NCBI GenBank assembly: GCA_964560135.1
Contig: CAZLKN010000061.1
Span: 1-16,777 of the forward strand
Reading direction: 5' to 3'
Source: CAZLKN01 sp964560135
Lineage (GTDB): Bacteria; Actinomycetota; JAICYB01
Length of the DNA: 16,777 nt
Shown: positions 1-7,003 of the stretch, piece by piece
How the letters are laid out: each line of letters begins with the position of its first letter
Numbering within the stretch: the stretch's first letter is position 1
Position numbers and translations under genes: made by a program
Notes under the pieces: model-generated
What the model saw: only the letters and a program-made list of their open reading frames with translations
Told to the model about the DNA's origin: nothing
Database searches by the model: none

Positions 1-119
1 AGCTGCCGCTGCTCGGGGAGCTGAAGGTGGCGTCCTCGCTCGGCTTCGACCTCGGCGTGTACCTCGTCGTGGTCGCGGTCGTCGTCGCGATCATCCGCCA
101 TCTCGGGGAGGACGGATGA
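1..119 (+). CDS. mnhB: Na+/H+ antiporter subunit MnhB (MrpB), C-terminal end only
   Basis: The gene enters from the left edge; only about the last 38 codons are present (frame starting at position 3, TGA at 117-119). The visible end reads LPLLGELKVASSLGFDLGVY followed by a hydrophobic helix rich in Val/Ile and the tail RHLGEDG. This resembles the last transmembrane segment of MrpB/MnhB, a membrane subunit of the multi-subunit cation/proton antiporter. Identification rests partly on position: it lies directly before mnhC and overlaps its start by ATGA (116-119), as expected for the order B-C-D-E-F-G. The rest of the gene and mnhA should lie upstream, outside the window. Confidence 0.8.
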   Translation, partial: LPLLGELKVASSLGFDLGVYLVVVAVVVAIIRHLGEDG

Positions 120-436
120 GCGGGGCTCTGATCGTCGGGGTGCTCGTCGCCGCCGGCGTCTATCTCATCCTCATGCGCGGGCTGGTGCGGATCACGCTCG
201 GGTTCGTCCTGCTGAGCCACGCCGTCAACGTGCTGCTGGTCGTGTCCGGTGGCATCGGGCGCAGGAGCGCCCCCATCATCGGGCAGGGAGGGACCCCGGC
301 CGACCCGCTGCCGCAGGCGTTCGCGCTCACCGCCATCGTGATCGGATTCGGGATCACGGCCTTCCTTCTCGCCCTCGCCTTCCGCAGCTACCAGGTGCTC
401 GACGACGACGACACCGAGGAAGGCGCCGACGGGTGA
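116..436 (+). CDS. mnhC: Na+/H+ antiporter subunit MnhC (MrpC)
   Basis: This 106-residue membrane protein is the NuoK-like subunit of the Mrp/Mnh antiporter, which exchanges cytoplasmic Na+ (or K+) for protons and supports pH and salt homeostasis. Three hydrophobic helices are visible, at about residues 3-22, 25-48 and 67-90. The stretch RITLGFVLLSHAVNVLLVVS is typical of the MnhC/NuoK family, and the length matches the usual 105-115 residues. The acidic tail (DDDDTEEGADG) is cytoplasmic-looking. The start ATG overlaps the stop of mnhB and the stop overlaps the GTG of mnhD, so expression is probably translationally coupled within one operon. Confidence is high because both sequence and gene order agree. 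Confidence 0.95.
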   Translation: MSGALIVGVLVAAGVYLILMRGLVRITLGFVLLSHAVNVLLVVSGGIGRRSAPIIGQGGTPADPLPQAFALTAIVIGFGITAFLLALAFRSYQVLDDDDTEEGADG

Positions 437-1953
437 ACCGGATCATCGTGCTCCCCGTGGCTCTGCCGCTGCTGGCCGCGGCGTTGACGGTGGCCGTACG
501 CAACCGCCGCTTCCAGCGGATCGTGTCGTTCTCGACGATGGCGGCGGTGCTCCTGATCGCCGGGCTCCTGGTACAGGCCACGGCGGGGGGACGGGTACTG
601 GCCACGCAGGTCGGCGACTGGCAGCCGCCGTTCGCGATACCGTTCGCCGTCGACGCGCTGGCCGCCCTGATGCTGACCGTGGCCTCGTTGATGGTGCTCG
701 TGTGCACCGCCTTCGCGAGCGCTCGCCGGGAGGACGATCAGCCCCTGTACCACACGCTGGTCCTCGTCCTCCACGCCGGCCTGGGTGGCGCGTTCCTCAC
801 CGCCGACTTGTTCAACCTCTTCGTGTTCTTCGAAGTGATGCTGATCTCCTCCTACGTGCTGCTCGTACTCGGCGGCTCCCGCGATCAGATCCGGGGCGGG
901 GCAGTCTATGTCCTCACGAACCTCCTCGGATCGACCATCCTGCTCATCGGCGTCGCCCTGCTGTACGGCGAGACGGGGACCGTCAACATGGCCGAGCTGA
1001 GCCTGCGGATCCGCGACACCGGAACGGCCGCGGTCGCCGGCGGGCTGATGCTCGTCGCCTTCTCGGTGAAGGCCGCGCTGGTGCCCGTCCACGGGTGGCT
1101 CCCGCGCTCCTACCCGGATGCGTCCCCCGCGGTATCCGCGATGTTCTCGGGCCTGCTGACGAAGGTGGGTCTGTACGCGCTGTACCGCGTCTACGCCACC
1201 GTCTTCGGCGGTGACCCGCGGTTGCGGACCGTCCTGGTCGTGCTGGCGTCCGTCACGATGGTGGTGGGTGTCCTCGGAGCACTCGGTCGTAACGGCATGC
1301 GCGAGATCCTGTCGTTCCATGTGGTCAGCCAGGTCGGCTACATCCTCATGGGCCTGGCGATCTTCGGGCCGCTCGGCCTCGCAGCCGGCATCTTCTACAT
1401 GCTGCACCACGTCGTCGTGAAGACCTCCCTGTTCCTGGGGGCCGGGGCCGTGGAGACGTTCAGGGGGACCGGTCAGCTCGGACGCGTGTCTGGTCTCGCA
1501 CGGTCCCATCCCGTCCTCGCCGCGGCCTTCGTGGTATCGGCCCTCTCCCTGGCCGGACTTCCACCGCTGTCGGGGTTCTTCGGCAAGCTCCTGCTGATCG
1601 ATGCCGCCTTCGAGGCCGGCCGGTACGGCATCGGCGCCGTCGCGGTGGTCGTGAGCTTCTTCACGCTCATGTCCATGCTCAAGGTCTGGAACGGCGTGTT
1701 CTGGAATACGCCGCCGCCGGACCCATCACCGGTTTCCTCCGGCGCATTGCGACCGGTCGCCGGTGGTGCCGTCGAGCAGATCCCGGACCGCCGGGGGTGG
1801 TGGACCGCGGCGGTCGTGGCCCCCGCGGTGGTCCTTGCGGTCACGAGCATCCTCCTCGGGCTCGGCGCCCAGGGCCTCGCCGCCCTGGCGGACACCGCGG
1901 CGCAGGGACTCGTCGACCCCTCGACGTACGTGCGGGAGGTGCTCGGACGATGA
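433..1953 (+). CDS. mnhD: Na+/H+ antiporter subunit MnhD (MrpD)
   Basis: This 506-residue polytopic protein, with about 14 predicted membrane helices, belongs to the proton-translocating family shared by MrpA/MrpD and complex I NuoL/M/N. Diagnostic stretches are FNLFVFFEVMLISSYVLL, with the conserved membrane-embedded Glu, and VHGWLPRSYPDASPAVSAMF near residues 218-237. The latter is the signature of this family, followed by the conserved Lys of LLTKVGLYALYR. The GTG start at 433 overlaps the mnhC stop (GTGA), and its own TGA overlaps the ATG of mnhE. In Mrp complexes MrpD is one of the two subunits carrying the ion pathway. NuoN or NuoM is excluded by context: the flanking genes are mnhC and mnhE, not nuo genes. 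Confidence 0.96.
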   Translation: MNRIIVLPVALPLLAAALTVAVRNRRFQRIVSFSTMAAVLLIAGLLVQATAGGRVLATQVGDWQPPFAIPFAVDALAALMLTVASLMVLVCTAFASARREDDQPLYHTLVLVLHAGLGGAFLTADLFNLFVFFEVMLISSYVLLVLGGSRDQIRGGAVYVLTNLLGSTILLIGVALLYGETGTVNMAELSLRIRDTGTAAVAGGLMLVAFSVKAALVPVHGWLPRSYPDASPAVSAMFSGLLTKVGLYALYRVYATVFGGDPRLRTVLVVLASVTMVVGVLGALGRNGMREILSFHVVSQVGYILMGLAIFGPLGLAAGIFYMLHHVVVKTSLFLGAGAVETFRGTGQLGRVSGLARSHPVLAAAFVVSALSLAGLPPLSGFFGKLLLIDAAFEAGRYGIGAVAVVVSFFTLMSMLKVWNGVFWNTPPPDPSPVSSGALRPVAGGAVEQIPDRRGWWTAAVVAPAVVLAVTSILLGLGAQGLAALADTAAQGLVDPSTYVREVLGR

Positions 1954-2285
1954 CCGTTCCCGGTGCCCGGATCCTGCGCGCGGTGTGGTTCCTCGTGTGG
2001 TTCCTGAACAAGCTGGTGCAGGCCAACCTGCTGGTGGCCTGGGAGGTCGTGACGCCCCGGCACTCCATGCGGCCGGGGATCATCGCCGTGCCCATCCGTT
2101 CGCGTACCGACGTGGAGGTGACGCTCCTGGCCAACGTGATCTCCTTCACCCCGGGGACGCTGTCCCTGGAGGTCTCGGATGATCGCAGCGTCCTGTACGT
2201 GCATGCGCTGCACGTCTCCACCCCCGAGGATCTGCGCCGGCAGGTGCTCGCCTTCGAGGACAAGCTCCTGGGGGTGCTGCGGTGA
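1950..2285 (+). CDS. mnhE: Na+/H+ antiporter subunit MnhE (MrpE), short form
   Basis: Assigned as MnhE from the motif VVTPRHSMRPGIIAVPIRSR, the downstream hydrophobic LLANVISFTPGTLSLEV, the VLYVHALHV strand and the terminal helix. The start ATG at 1950 overlaps the mnhD stop (ATGA) and gives 111 residues. MnhE proteins are commonly about 150-170 residues with two additional N-terminal helices; here only one hydrophobic segment (about residues 8-28) precedes the conserved core. The frame is open further upstream, but that sequence lies inside mnhD and is arginine/proline-rich, so it is not a membrane segment. The short form therefore appears genuine. The stop overlaps the mnhF GTG. Confidence 0.9.
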   Translation: MTVPGARILRAVWFLVWFLNKLVQANLLVAWEVVTPRHSMRPGIIAVPIRSRTDVEVTLLANVISFTPGTLSLEVSDDRSVLYVHALHVSTPEDLRRQVLAFEDKLLGVLR

Positions 2286-2539
2286 GCGGGATCGCTTTGA
2301 TCGTCCTCGCCGCCGCATTCGTCATGGGGTTGATCCGTGCCGCACTCGGCCCGACCATCGCCGACCGCGCCGCCGCCGCCGACCTGTGTCTGTTCACGAT
2401 GGTCGGCGTCCTGGCGCTGCTCGCGGTGCGCTTCGACACCACGGTCTTCATCGACACGGCCCTGGTGGCGACCCTCCTGGGATTCGTGGCCACCATCTCG
2501 CTGGCCCGCCTCCTGCGCCGGAAGGACGACGAACCGTGA
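2282..2539 (+). CDS. mnhF: Na+/H+ antiporter subunit MnhF (MrpF)
   Basis: An 85-residue protein with three hydrophobic helices (about residues 3-20, 34-50 and 57-76). The segment IRAALGPTIADRAAAADLCL matches the conserved R-x-x-x-GP-x-x-x-DR-x-x-x-D pattern of MrpF, and the protein ends in a short charged tail (LLRRKDDEP). In Mrp complexes MrpF is a small structural membrane subunit next to MrpG. The GTG start at 2282 is within the mnhE end (GTGA), and the gene overlaps mnhG by four bases in the same manner. Length and order fit the family. Confidence 0.94.
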   Translation: MSGIALIVLAAAFVMGLIRAALGPTIADRAAAADLCLFTMVGVLALLAVRFDTTVFIDTALVATLLGFVATISLARLLRRKDDEP

Positions 2540-2892
2540 CGATCGCGGGCGACGTCCTCATCGGCATCGGCGTGACGCTGATGGTCATCGCGGGCTTCGG
2601 GCTCCTCCGGCTCCCCGACGTGTTCTCACGGATGCACGCCGGAACCAAGGCCGCCAGCCTCGGGCTCGCCTGCATCCTGCTGGGCGTGGCGCTCCTGCTT
2701 CCGGGGTCGGAGGCGACCGTGAAGCTGGTCGCTGCGCTCATCTTCCAGGTGGTCACCGCGCCCGTGGCGGCCCACGTCATCGGCCGGGGAGCGTACCGTT
2801 CGGGGGTGAAGCTCTGGGAGGGGACGCTCTACGACGAGCTCGGACGAGACGTCGGACCGGACTCCTCCGGCTCGAGCTCGACCAACGGCTGA
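2536..2892 (+). CDS. mnhG: Na+/H+ antiporter subunit MnhG (MrpG)
   Basis: A 118-residue subunit that closes the antiporter operon. Typical MnhG features are GLLRLPDVFSRMHAGTKAAS (about residues 22-41), the following Gly/Leu-rich helix and a third helix, FQVVTAPVAAHVIGRGAYRS. The GTG start at 2536 overlaps the mnhF stop. The last 30 residues (about WEGTLYDELGRDVGPDSSGS onward) are hydrophilic and Ser/Gly-rich. Their coding sequence is antisense to the 3' end of mccA: 64 bp, 2829-2892, are shared tail to tail. No terminator was seen between the convergent genes, and there is no room for one. Confidence 0.95.
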   Translation: MTIAGDVLIGIGVTLMVIAGFGLLRLPDVFSRMHAGTKAASLGLACILLGVALLLPGSEATVKLVAALIFQVVTAPVAAHVIGRGAYRSGVKLWEGTLYDELGRDVGPDSSGSSSTNG

Positions 2893-4799
2893 TCCCGGTC
2901 GACCTGGGCACCGGGGGAGCACAGGACGGCGGTGATCGTGCCGTTGGTGGGGGCCTTCACCGCGTGCTCCATCTTCATCGCCTCGATGACCACGAGCTCC
3001 TGTCCCCGGGCGACCCGCTGGCCGGCGTCCACCCGTACCGCGGTGACCTGACCGGGCAGCGGCGCCCCGAGGTGGGCGATGCCGGCGTCCTCCGCCCGGC
3101 GGGCGGCCGGTCCGGCCCCCACCTCCCATGGCATGCCGTCCCACCAGACGAGCCAGCGGTCACCGTCGGCGGCGGCTGCTGCACGCCGGCCCGCCACCGT
3201 CCACGCATGGCAGTCGGGGGCCCGGGAGACGTCGAACCCGCCGACCGCGAACGGACCTTGGCCCTCCACGCGGACGAGCAGTTCCTCACCGCCGGACCGC
3301 AGCACGACCAGCGTCGGCCCCGGGCCGCTCGCCCGCCACGGACCCAGCCGCGCCCACGGGTCCGACCCCGTGTTCACCGCGAGGAGCCGCTCGGCCTCCG
3401 CCGCGGCGGCCACGGACAGCACCTCGGCCGGCGGCGGCGCATCGGGATCGCGCATCCGCCAGTCGCCGTAGGCCTCCTCGAGCCAGGTCGTCGTGACCTT
3501 GCCGTCGGCCACGATCGGGTCGCGGACCACCGCCTGGAGGAACGGGAGGTTCGTCCGCACGCCGAGGATCTCGGTGGCCTCCAGCGCTCGCGAGATCTCC
3601 CAGAGGGCGGCCGTCCGGTCGGGAGCGTGGACGATCAGCTTCGCCACCATCGGGTCGTAGTGGGAGGGCACCGCGCTCCCCTCCTCCACTCCGGTGTCCA
3701 CGCGGATCCCGTGCCCCCATGCGACGTGGTGCACGGCCCCCGCCTGCGGCAGGAACCCCTGGCCGGGGTCCTCCGCGTACACGCGGACCTCGATCGCGTG
3801 CCCGGAGAAGTGCACGTCGGACTGCGTGACCGGCAGCGGCTCGCCCATCGCCACCCGCAGTTGCAACTCGACGAGGTCGAGCCCGGTCACCATCTCGGTC
3901 ACCGGGTGCTCGACCTGGAGGCGGGCGTTCATCTCGATGAACCCGAAGACCCCGTCCTCGCCGAGGAGGAACTCGCAGGTGCCTGCATTGCGGTACGCGA
4001 CCTCGCGGGCCAGAGCCACGGCTGCGTCGCATATCCGGGCCCGGAGATCGTCGTCCAGCGACGGAGCGGGAGACTCCTCGAGCACCTTCTGGTGCCGGCG
4101 CTGCAGTGAGCAATCGCGCTCCCCCAGGTGCAGCACACCGCCGTGGGTGTCCGCGATCACCTGCACCTCGATGTGGCGGGGGCGGTCGAGGTAGCGCTCC
4201 AGCAGGAGCCGGTCGCTGCCGAAGGCCGCGGACGCGATGCGCCTCGCCGAGGCCAGGGCCGAGGCCAGATCGCCGGGGTCACGGACCACCGCCATCCCCT
4301 TGCCGCCGCCGCCGGCCGCGGGCTTCACGAGCACCGGGTACCCGATCAGCTCCGCCTCCCGGACGAACGTCTCGTCGGACTGGTCCTCACCGGCGTAGCC
4401 GCTGAGCACCCCGACCCCCGCGGCCTCGGCGATGAGCTTCCCGGCGGCTTTGTCCCCCATCGCCCGCAGCACGCCGGGGGGAGGACCGACGAAGGTGAGG
4501 CCGGCGTCGGCGCAGGCCTGGGCGAAGCGCGCGTCCTCGGCGAGGAAGCCGTAGCCGGGATGGATGAGCTCGGCTCCCGTGCTGCGCGCTGCCTCCAGGA
4601 TCGCCTCGATATTCAGGTATGACTCGGTGGCGGGGGCGGGACCGATCCGCAGGGCGGTGTCCGCGGCGCGGACGAAGGGCGCGCCGGCGTCCGCGTCGGA
4701 ATGGACGGCCACGCACCGCATCCCCATCCGCCGGGCCGTGCGGAACACGCGGAGAGCGATCTCCCCGCGATTGGCAACGAGCAGCGTCGGCTGAGCCAT
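2829..4799 (-). CDS. mccA: Methylcrotonoyl-CoA carboxylase alpha (biotin carboxylase/biotin carrier) subunit
   Basis: This 656-residue subunit performs ATP-dependent carboxylation of its own biotin, the first half of acyl-CoA carboxylation. N-terminal biotin carboxylase: VANRGEIALRVFRTA, the ATP-grasp loop KPAAGGGGKGMAVVRD, HIEVQVIADTHGG, ERDCSLQRRHQKVLEESP and FIEMNARLQVEHPVTEM. A middle domain follows, then a C-terminal biotinyl domain with EAMKMEH (biotinyl Lys about residue 609). The all-in-one layout and length fit MccA/AccA1 of leucine degradation; propionyl- or acetyl-CoA carboxylase alpha is the alternative. The MccB-type partner encoded at 8587-10176 favours MCC. The start at 4799 is the ATG before AQPTLLVANRGE; the upstream extension is not homologous. 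Only the dispensable last 20 codons overlap mnhG. Confidence 0.9.
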   Translation of the reverse strand: MAQPTLLVANRGEIALRVFRTARRMGMRCVAVHSDADAGAPFVRAADTALRIGPAPATESYLNIEAILEAARSTGAELIHPGYGFLAEDARFAQACADAGLTFVGPPPGVLRAMGDKAAGKLIAEAAGVGVLSGYAGEDQSDETFVREAELIGYPVLVKPAAGGGGKGMAVVRDPGDLASALASARRIASAAFGSDRLLLERYLDRPRHIEVQVIADTHGGVLHLGERDCSLQRRHQKVLEESPAPSLDDDLRARICDAAVALAREVAYRNAGTCEFLLGEDGVFGFIEMNARLQVEHPVTEMVTGLDLVELQLRVAMGEPLPVTQSDVHFSGHAIEVRVYAEDPGQGFLPQAGAVHHVAWGHGIRVDTGVEEGSAVPSHYDPMVAKLIVHAPDRTAALWEISRALEATEILGVRTNLPFLQAVVRDPIVADGKVTTTWLEEAYGDWRMRDPDAPPPAEVLSVAAAAEAERLLAVNTGSDPWARLGPWRASGPGPTLVVLRSGGEELLVRVEGQGPFAVGGFDVSRAPDCHAWTVAGRRAAAAADGDRWLVWWDGMPWEVGAGPAARRAEDAGIAHLGAPLPGQVTAVRVDAGQRVARGQELVVIEAMKMEHAVKAPTNGTITAVLCSPGAQVDRDQPLVELEPEESGPTSRPSSS

Positions 4800-4813
4800 G
4801 GCGCCCCATCGTA
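4800..4813 (-). promoter_or_regulatory. Putative leaderless promoter -10 of mccA
   Basis: Reading the minus strand, TACGAT (4813-4808) is followed by 8 nt and then the mccA ATG. TAnnnT at this distance is the usual -10 of leaderless actinobacterial transcripts, so the mRNA would begin at or within a base of the ATG. No Shine-Dalgarno-like sequence other than a run of four G is present. No convincing -35 was found. The same hexamer precedes mccB. Confidence 0.5.
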
Positions 4814-4825
4814 CCGGCCGGGGGG

Positions 4826-4878
4826 TTGACACCGGACCGTCGCGGGGATACCTTGTCACGCAAGGTACTGTGTTCCCT
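4826..4878 (+). promoter_or_regulatory. padR promoter region
   Basis: Two overlapping readings are possible. TTGACA (4826-4831, a perfect -35) is followed after 17 bp by TACCTT (4849-4854), giving a start near 4861 and a short leader. Alternatively TACTGT (4866-4871) lies exactly 7 nt before ATG 4879 and would give a leaderless mRNA. Both overlap the palindrome at 4849-4867. The region is shared with the divergent mccA promoter (80 bp between starts), so a regulator bound here could touch both. Confidence 0.55.
4849..4867. promoter_or_regulatory. Perfect palindrome, candidate PadR operator
   Basis: TACCTTG-TCACG-CAAGGTA has two perfect 7-bp inverted arms around a 5-bp centre. It sits on the possible -10 elements of padR, 11 bp before the ATG at 4879. 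PadR-family proteins usually repress their own gene by binding such dyads, so autorepression is the natural inference. Whether mccA, which diverges from the same 80-bp gap, is affected cannot be told. Confidence 0.65.
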
Positions 4879-5241
4879 ATGGACCTGGGTGGCCCGATGA
4901 AAGCAGACGACGGCGCGCGGCGGGAGCTGGCACGGGGGACGGTGGAGCTGGCGGTGCTCTCGCTGCTGGTGGATCGGCCCCGGTACGGGTGGGACCTGAT
5001 CTCGACCATGAACGAGACGACCGGGGGCAGCCCCGAGGTCAAGGAGGGAACCCTCTACCCGATCCTGCACCGTCTGGAGGACGCCGGCTACGTGGCGACC
5101 TCCTGGGAGGCCGAGGGGCGGGGGCAGCCCCGCAAGTACTACCGCATCACGACGGACGGCAAGGCCCGCCTCGAAGTGCTGCGGGCCGAGTGGCACCGGC
5201 TCGTGGAGGGCATGAGCCGGATCCTGGAAGGAGGGGGATGA
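4879..5241 (+). CDS. PadR-family transcriptional regulator
   Basis: A 120-residue winged-helix repressor. The PadR core is clear: RGTVELAVLSLLVDRPRYGW (helix 1-2), ISTMNETTGGSPEVKEGTLY leading into the recognition helix YPILHRLEDAGYV, and the wing GQPRKYYRITTDGKARLE, followed by a short C-terminal dimerisation helix. It has the length of the small (PadR-s2-like) subfamily. ATG 4879 was chosen because it lies 7 nt after a TACTGT hexamer (leaderless arrangement); ATG 4897 (MKADDG) is a good alternative, giving 114 residues. The stop overlaps or abuts the start of the HAAS-RDD gene, a well-known PadR partner arrangement. The ligand is unknown. Confidence 0.92.
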   Translation: MDLGGPMKADDGARRELARGTVELAVLSLLVDRPRYGWDLISTMNETTGGSPEVKEGTLYPILHRLEDAGYVATSWEAEGRGQPRKYYRITTDGKARLEVLRAEWHRLVEGMSRILEGGG

Positions 5242-5924
5242 TGAGCACCACGGGGACAGCGCTGAGCGTGGACACGTACCTGCAGGAGTTCGCCCGCTGG
5301 GTGGCGGTGCCCGCGCGCCGCCCCGAGCTGCGGGCCGAGCTCGAGGCGCACCTGCGCGAGGCGGAGGCGGCCGGCCGGCTGGACGAGGCCATCGAGGGCC
5401 TCGGCTCCCCGCGGGACGCGGCCCGGGCCTTCACCACCGGACGGGAGCTCGTGGTCTCCCGGCGCCTGCGCCGCCTGACCGGGGCGATCCTCGACTACGG
5501 GATCTCGTTCTCTCCGTGGGTTGTTTACGCCGCGGTGCTGATCCGGGGCGACCGCCTCGGCCCGGAACCGGTCGCCGGACCGAGCGTCTGCTTCCCCCCG
5601 TGGGGTTGCGCCCCCATGAACCTCATCGACGTCCTGATGCTCGCCGGCTGCCTCTTCTGGTTCGCCGTCGTGCTCACGCTGCTCGAGTGGCGCTACGGAC
5701 GCACTCCGGGCAAGCTCCTGGCCGGCACCCGCGTCGTCTCCGAAGACGGGACGTCCATCGATATCGGACAAGCGGTCCTGCGACGGCTCCCGCTCGTCTT
5801 CTCGGGCTTCCTGCAGATCATCGATTGGGCCTTCGCACTCTTCGGGCCGCGTTACCAGCGAGCGTTCGACCGGATCGCCCGGACGTTGGTGGTCATCGAT
5901 GCCCGAAGCCCTCGCGGAAGCTAG
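5241..5924 (+). CDS. HAAS-domain / RDD-family membrane protein
   Basis: A 227-residue protein in two parts. Residues 11-65 (YLQEFARWVAVPARRPELRA...AIEGLGSPRDAARAF) look like a HAAS-type cytoplasmic helical domain, formerly grouped with DUF1700, which is typically encoded beside padR. Residues 75-222 form an RDD domain: RRLTGAILDYGIS, three hydrophobic segments (about 84-101, 128-148 and 184-202), GRTPGKLLAGTRVV and FDRIARTLVV. Two cysteines (C117, C123) lie in the loop between the first two helices, possibly extracytoplasmic. AAGGAGG (5228-5234) is well spaced for ATG 5241; ATG 5238, overlapping the padR stop, is also possible. RDD proteins have been linked to transport, but its function here is unknown. 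Its TAG shares the CTAG at 5921-5924 with the opposing gene. Confidence 0.82.
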   Translation: MSTTGTALSVDTYLQEFARWVAVPARRPELRAELEAHLREAEAAGRLDEAIEGLGSPRDAARAFTTGRELVVSRRLRRLTGAILDYGISFSPWVVYAAVLIRGDRLGPEPVAGPSVCFPPWGCAPMNLIDVLMLAGCLFWFAVVLTLLEWRYGRTPGKLLAGTRVVSEDGTSIDIGQAVLRRLPLVFSGFLQIIDWAFALFGPRYQRAFDRIARTLVVIDARSPRGS

Positions 5925-7003
5925 ACGAAGTCAACGACGACCACGGTCACGTTGTCACGGCCTCCCGCCTCGTTGGCACGCCGCACCAGGTCCTCGGCCA
6001 CCTCAGGTGGCCCGGCGCCCCAACGAAGGGCGTCGGCGATCGCTTCCTCATCGATCTCGTTGAACAATCCATCCGTGCACAGCAGCAGGCGATCGCCTTC
6101 CGTCGGCGTCACCCGGTAGGAGTCGGGCTCCACCTCCGGCCCCACCCCAAGCGCGCGCGTCAGGATGCTCCGCTGCGGGTGAGTACGCGCCTTGTCCTCA
6201 GTCAGCGCACCGGCGAGAACGAGCTCCTCGACGACGCTGTGGTCACGGGTGACGCGCCTGAGCTGACCCTCCTCGAGGATGTACGCACGAGAGTCACCGA
6301 TATTGACCACGGCCAGGGTCCGCCAGTCGTCGTCGGAGACCAGAGCCGCCGCGGTCAGGGTCGTGCCCATCCCGGCCAGGGCCGCATCGTCTTCTGCGCG
6401 CCTCCAGACGGCACGGTTCGCCTCACGGGCCCCCTCGATCAGTCCGTCGTGGGTCGGTTCGTGAACGAAGCCTGCGTTCAGCGTCTCAAGCGCAACGGCA
6501 CTGGCTACTTCGCCTCTGCCGCCACCGCCCATGCCATCCGCCACGGCGAACAGGTGGTTCGCCGCCCTCACCGCGTCCTCGTTGCTCGTGCGAACACGAC
6601 CCACGCCCGTCGCCGATCCCCATACCACGTGTGGCATATGACCACCTCCGTCTCGGGCCGGTGCTGCCACCGGCATCCGGGCGAACCCCAACCGTTCCCG
6701 TACGTCCGCAAGTGCCTGCCGGCGGCTCCGCAGCTCAAGATCGATTGATCGTTCCCACAGGTCGACGGTCTCCGGCTTCGGATCTCGGAGGAAGGAAGCG
6801 ATCTCCGCTACCGGGACACGCGCCTGGCGCAACAACGCCACCAGACGGGCCTCACGGAGCTGAGCCGTCGAGTAGTACCGATAGCCGCTCGATGGATCCA
6901 CCGCCGCCGGAACCAGGAGTCCGGAGCCGGCGTAACTCCGGAGCATCTTGGCCGACAGCCCGGACTGAGCCGAGAACTCGCCGATCGACAACATGTCGTC
7001 CAT
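5921..7003 (-). CDS. MerR-type HTH fused to PP2C-type Ser/Thr protein phosphatase
   Basis: A 360-residue fusion. Residues 4-72 are a MerR HTH: MLSIGEFSAQSGLSAKMLRS, then SSGYRYYSTAQLREARLVAL and EIASFLRD. Residues 80-108 form a helical, probably dimerising segment, followed by a loose linker. Residues 125-360 are a bacterial PP2C with all hallmarks: GRVRTSNEDA (E142, D143), FAVADGMGG (D156), GMGTTLTAA, NIGDSRAYILEEGQLRRVT, CTDGLF (D311) and GRDNVTVVVVD (D350). Metal-binding aspartates are intact, so it should be an active Mn/Mg-dependent phosphatase. Possible role (inference): a DNA-bound regulator that dephosphorylates a partner, or whose binding is tied to phosphatase state. No kinase lies in the window. 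ATG 7003 was chosen; GTG 7018 (AGGGG 4 nt upstream) and ATG 6994 are alternatives. A run-on of two genes is excluded: the frame is continuous. Confidence 0.93.
   Translation of the reverse strand: MDDMLSIGEFSAQSGLSAKMLRSYAGSGLLVPAAVDPSSGYRYYSTAQLREARLVALLRQARVPVAEIASFLRDPKPETVDLWERSIDLELRSRRQALADVRERLGFARMPVAAPARDGGGHMPHVVWGSATGVGRVRTSNEDAVRAANHLFAVADGMGGGGRGEVASAVALETLNAGFVHEPTHDGLIEGAREANRAVWRRAEDDAALAGMGTTLTAAALVSDDDWRTLAVVNIGDSRAYILEEGQLRRVTRDHSVVEELVLAGALTEDKARTHPQRSILTRALGVGPEVEPDSYRVTPTEGDRLLLCTDGLFNEIDEEAIADALRWGAGPPEVAEDLVRRANEAGGRDNVTVVVVDFV

Noticed and set aside
388..1509. 373-codon minus-strand open frame opposite mnhC/mnhD
   Set aside because: Very rich in His, Gln, Glu and Arg, lies wholly antisense to mnhC/mnhD; shadow frame.
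2337..4109. 590-codon plus-strand open frame opposite mccA
   Set aside because: Its product is Arg/Pro/Gly/His-rich without domains, and it lies across mnhF, mnhG and antisense to mccA; a typical shadow frame in GC-rich DNA.
4800..5042. N-terminal extension of mccA to 5042
   Set aside because: The extra 81 residues run antisense through padR and have no biotin carboxylase similarity; the family starts at the ATG 4799.
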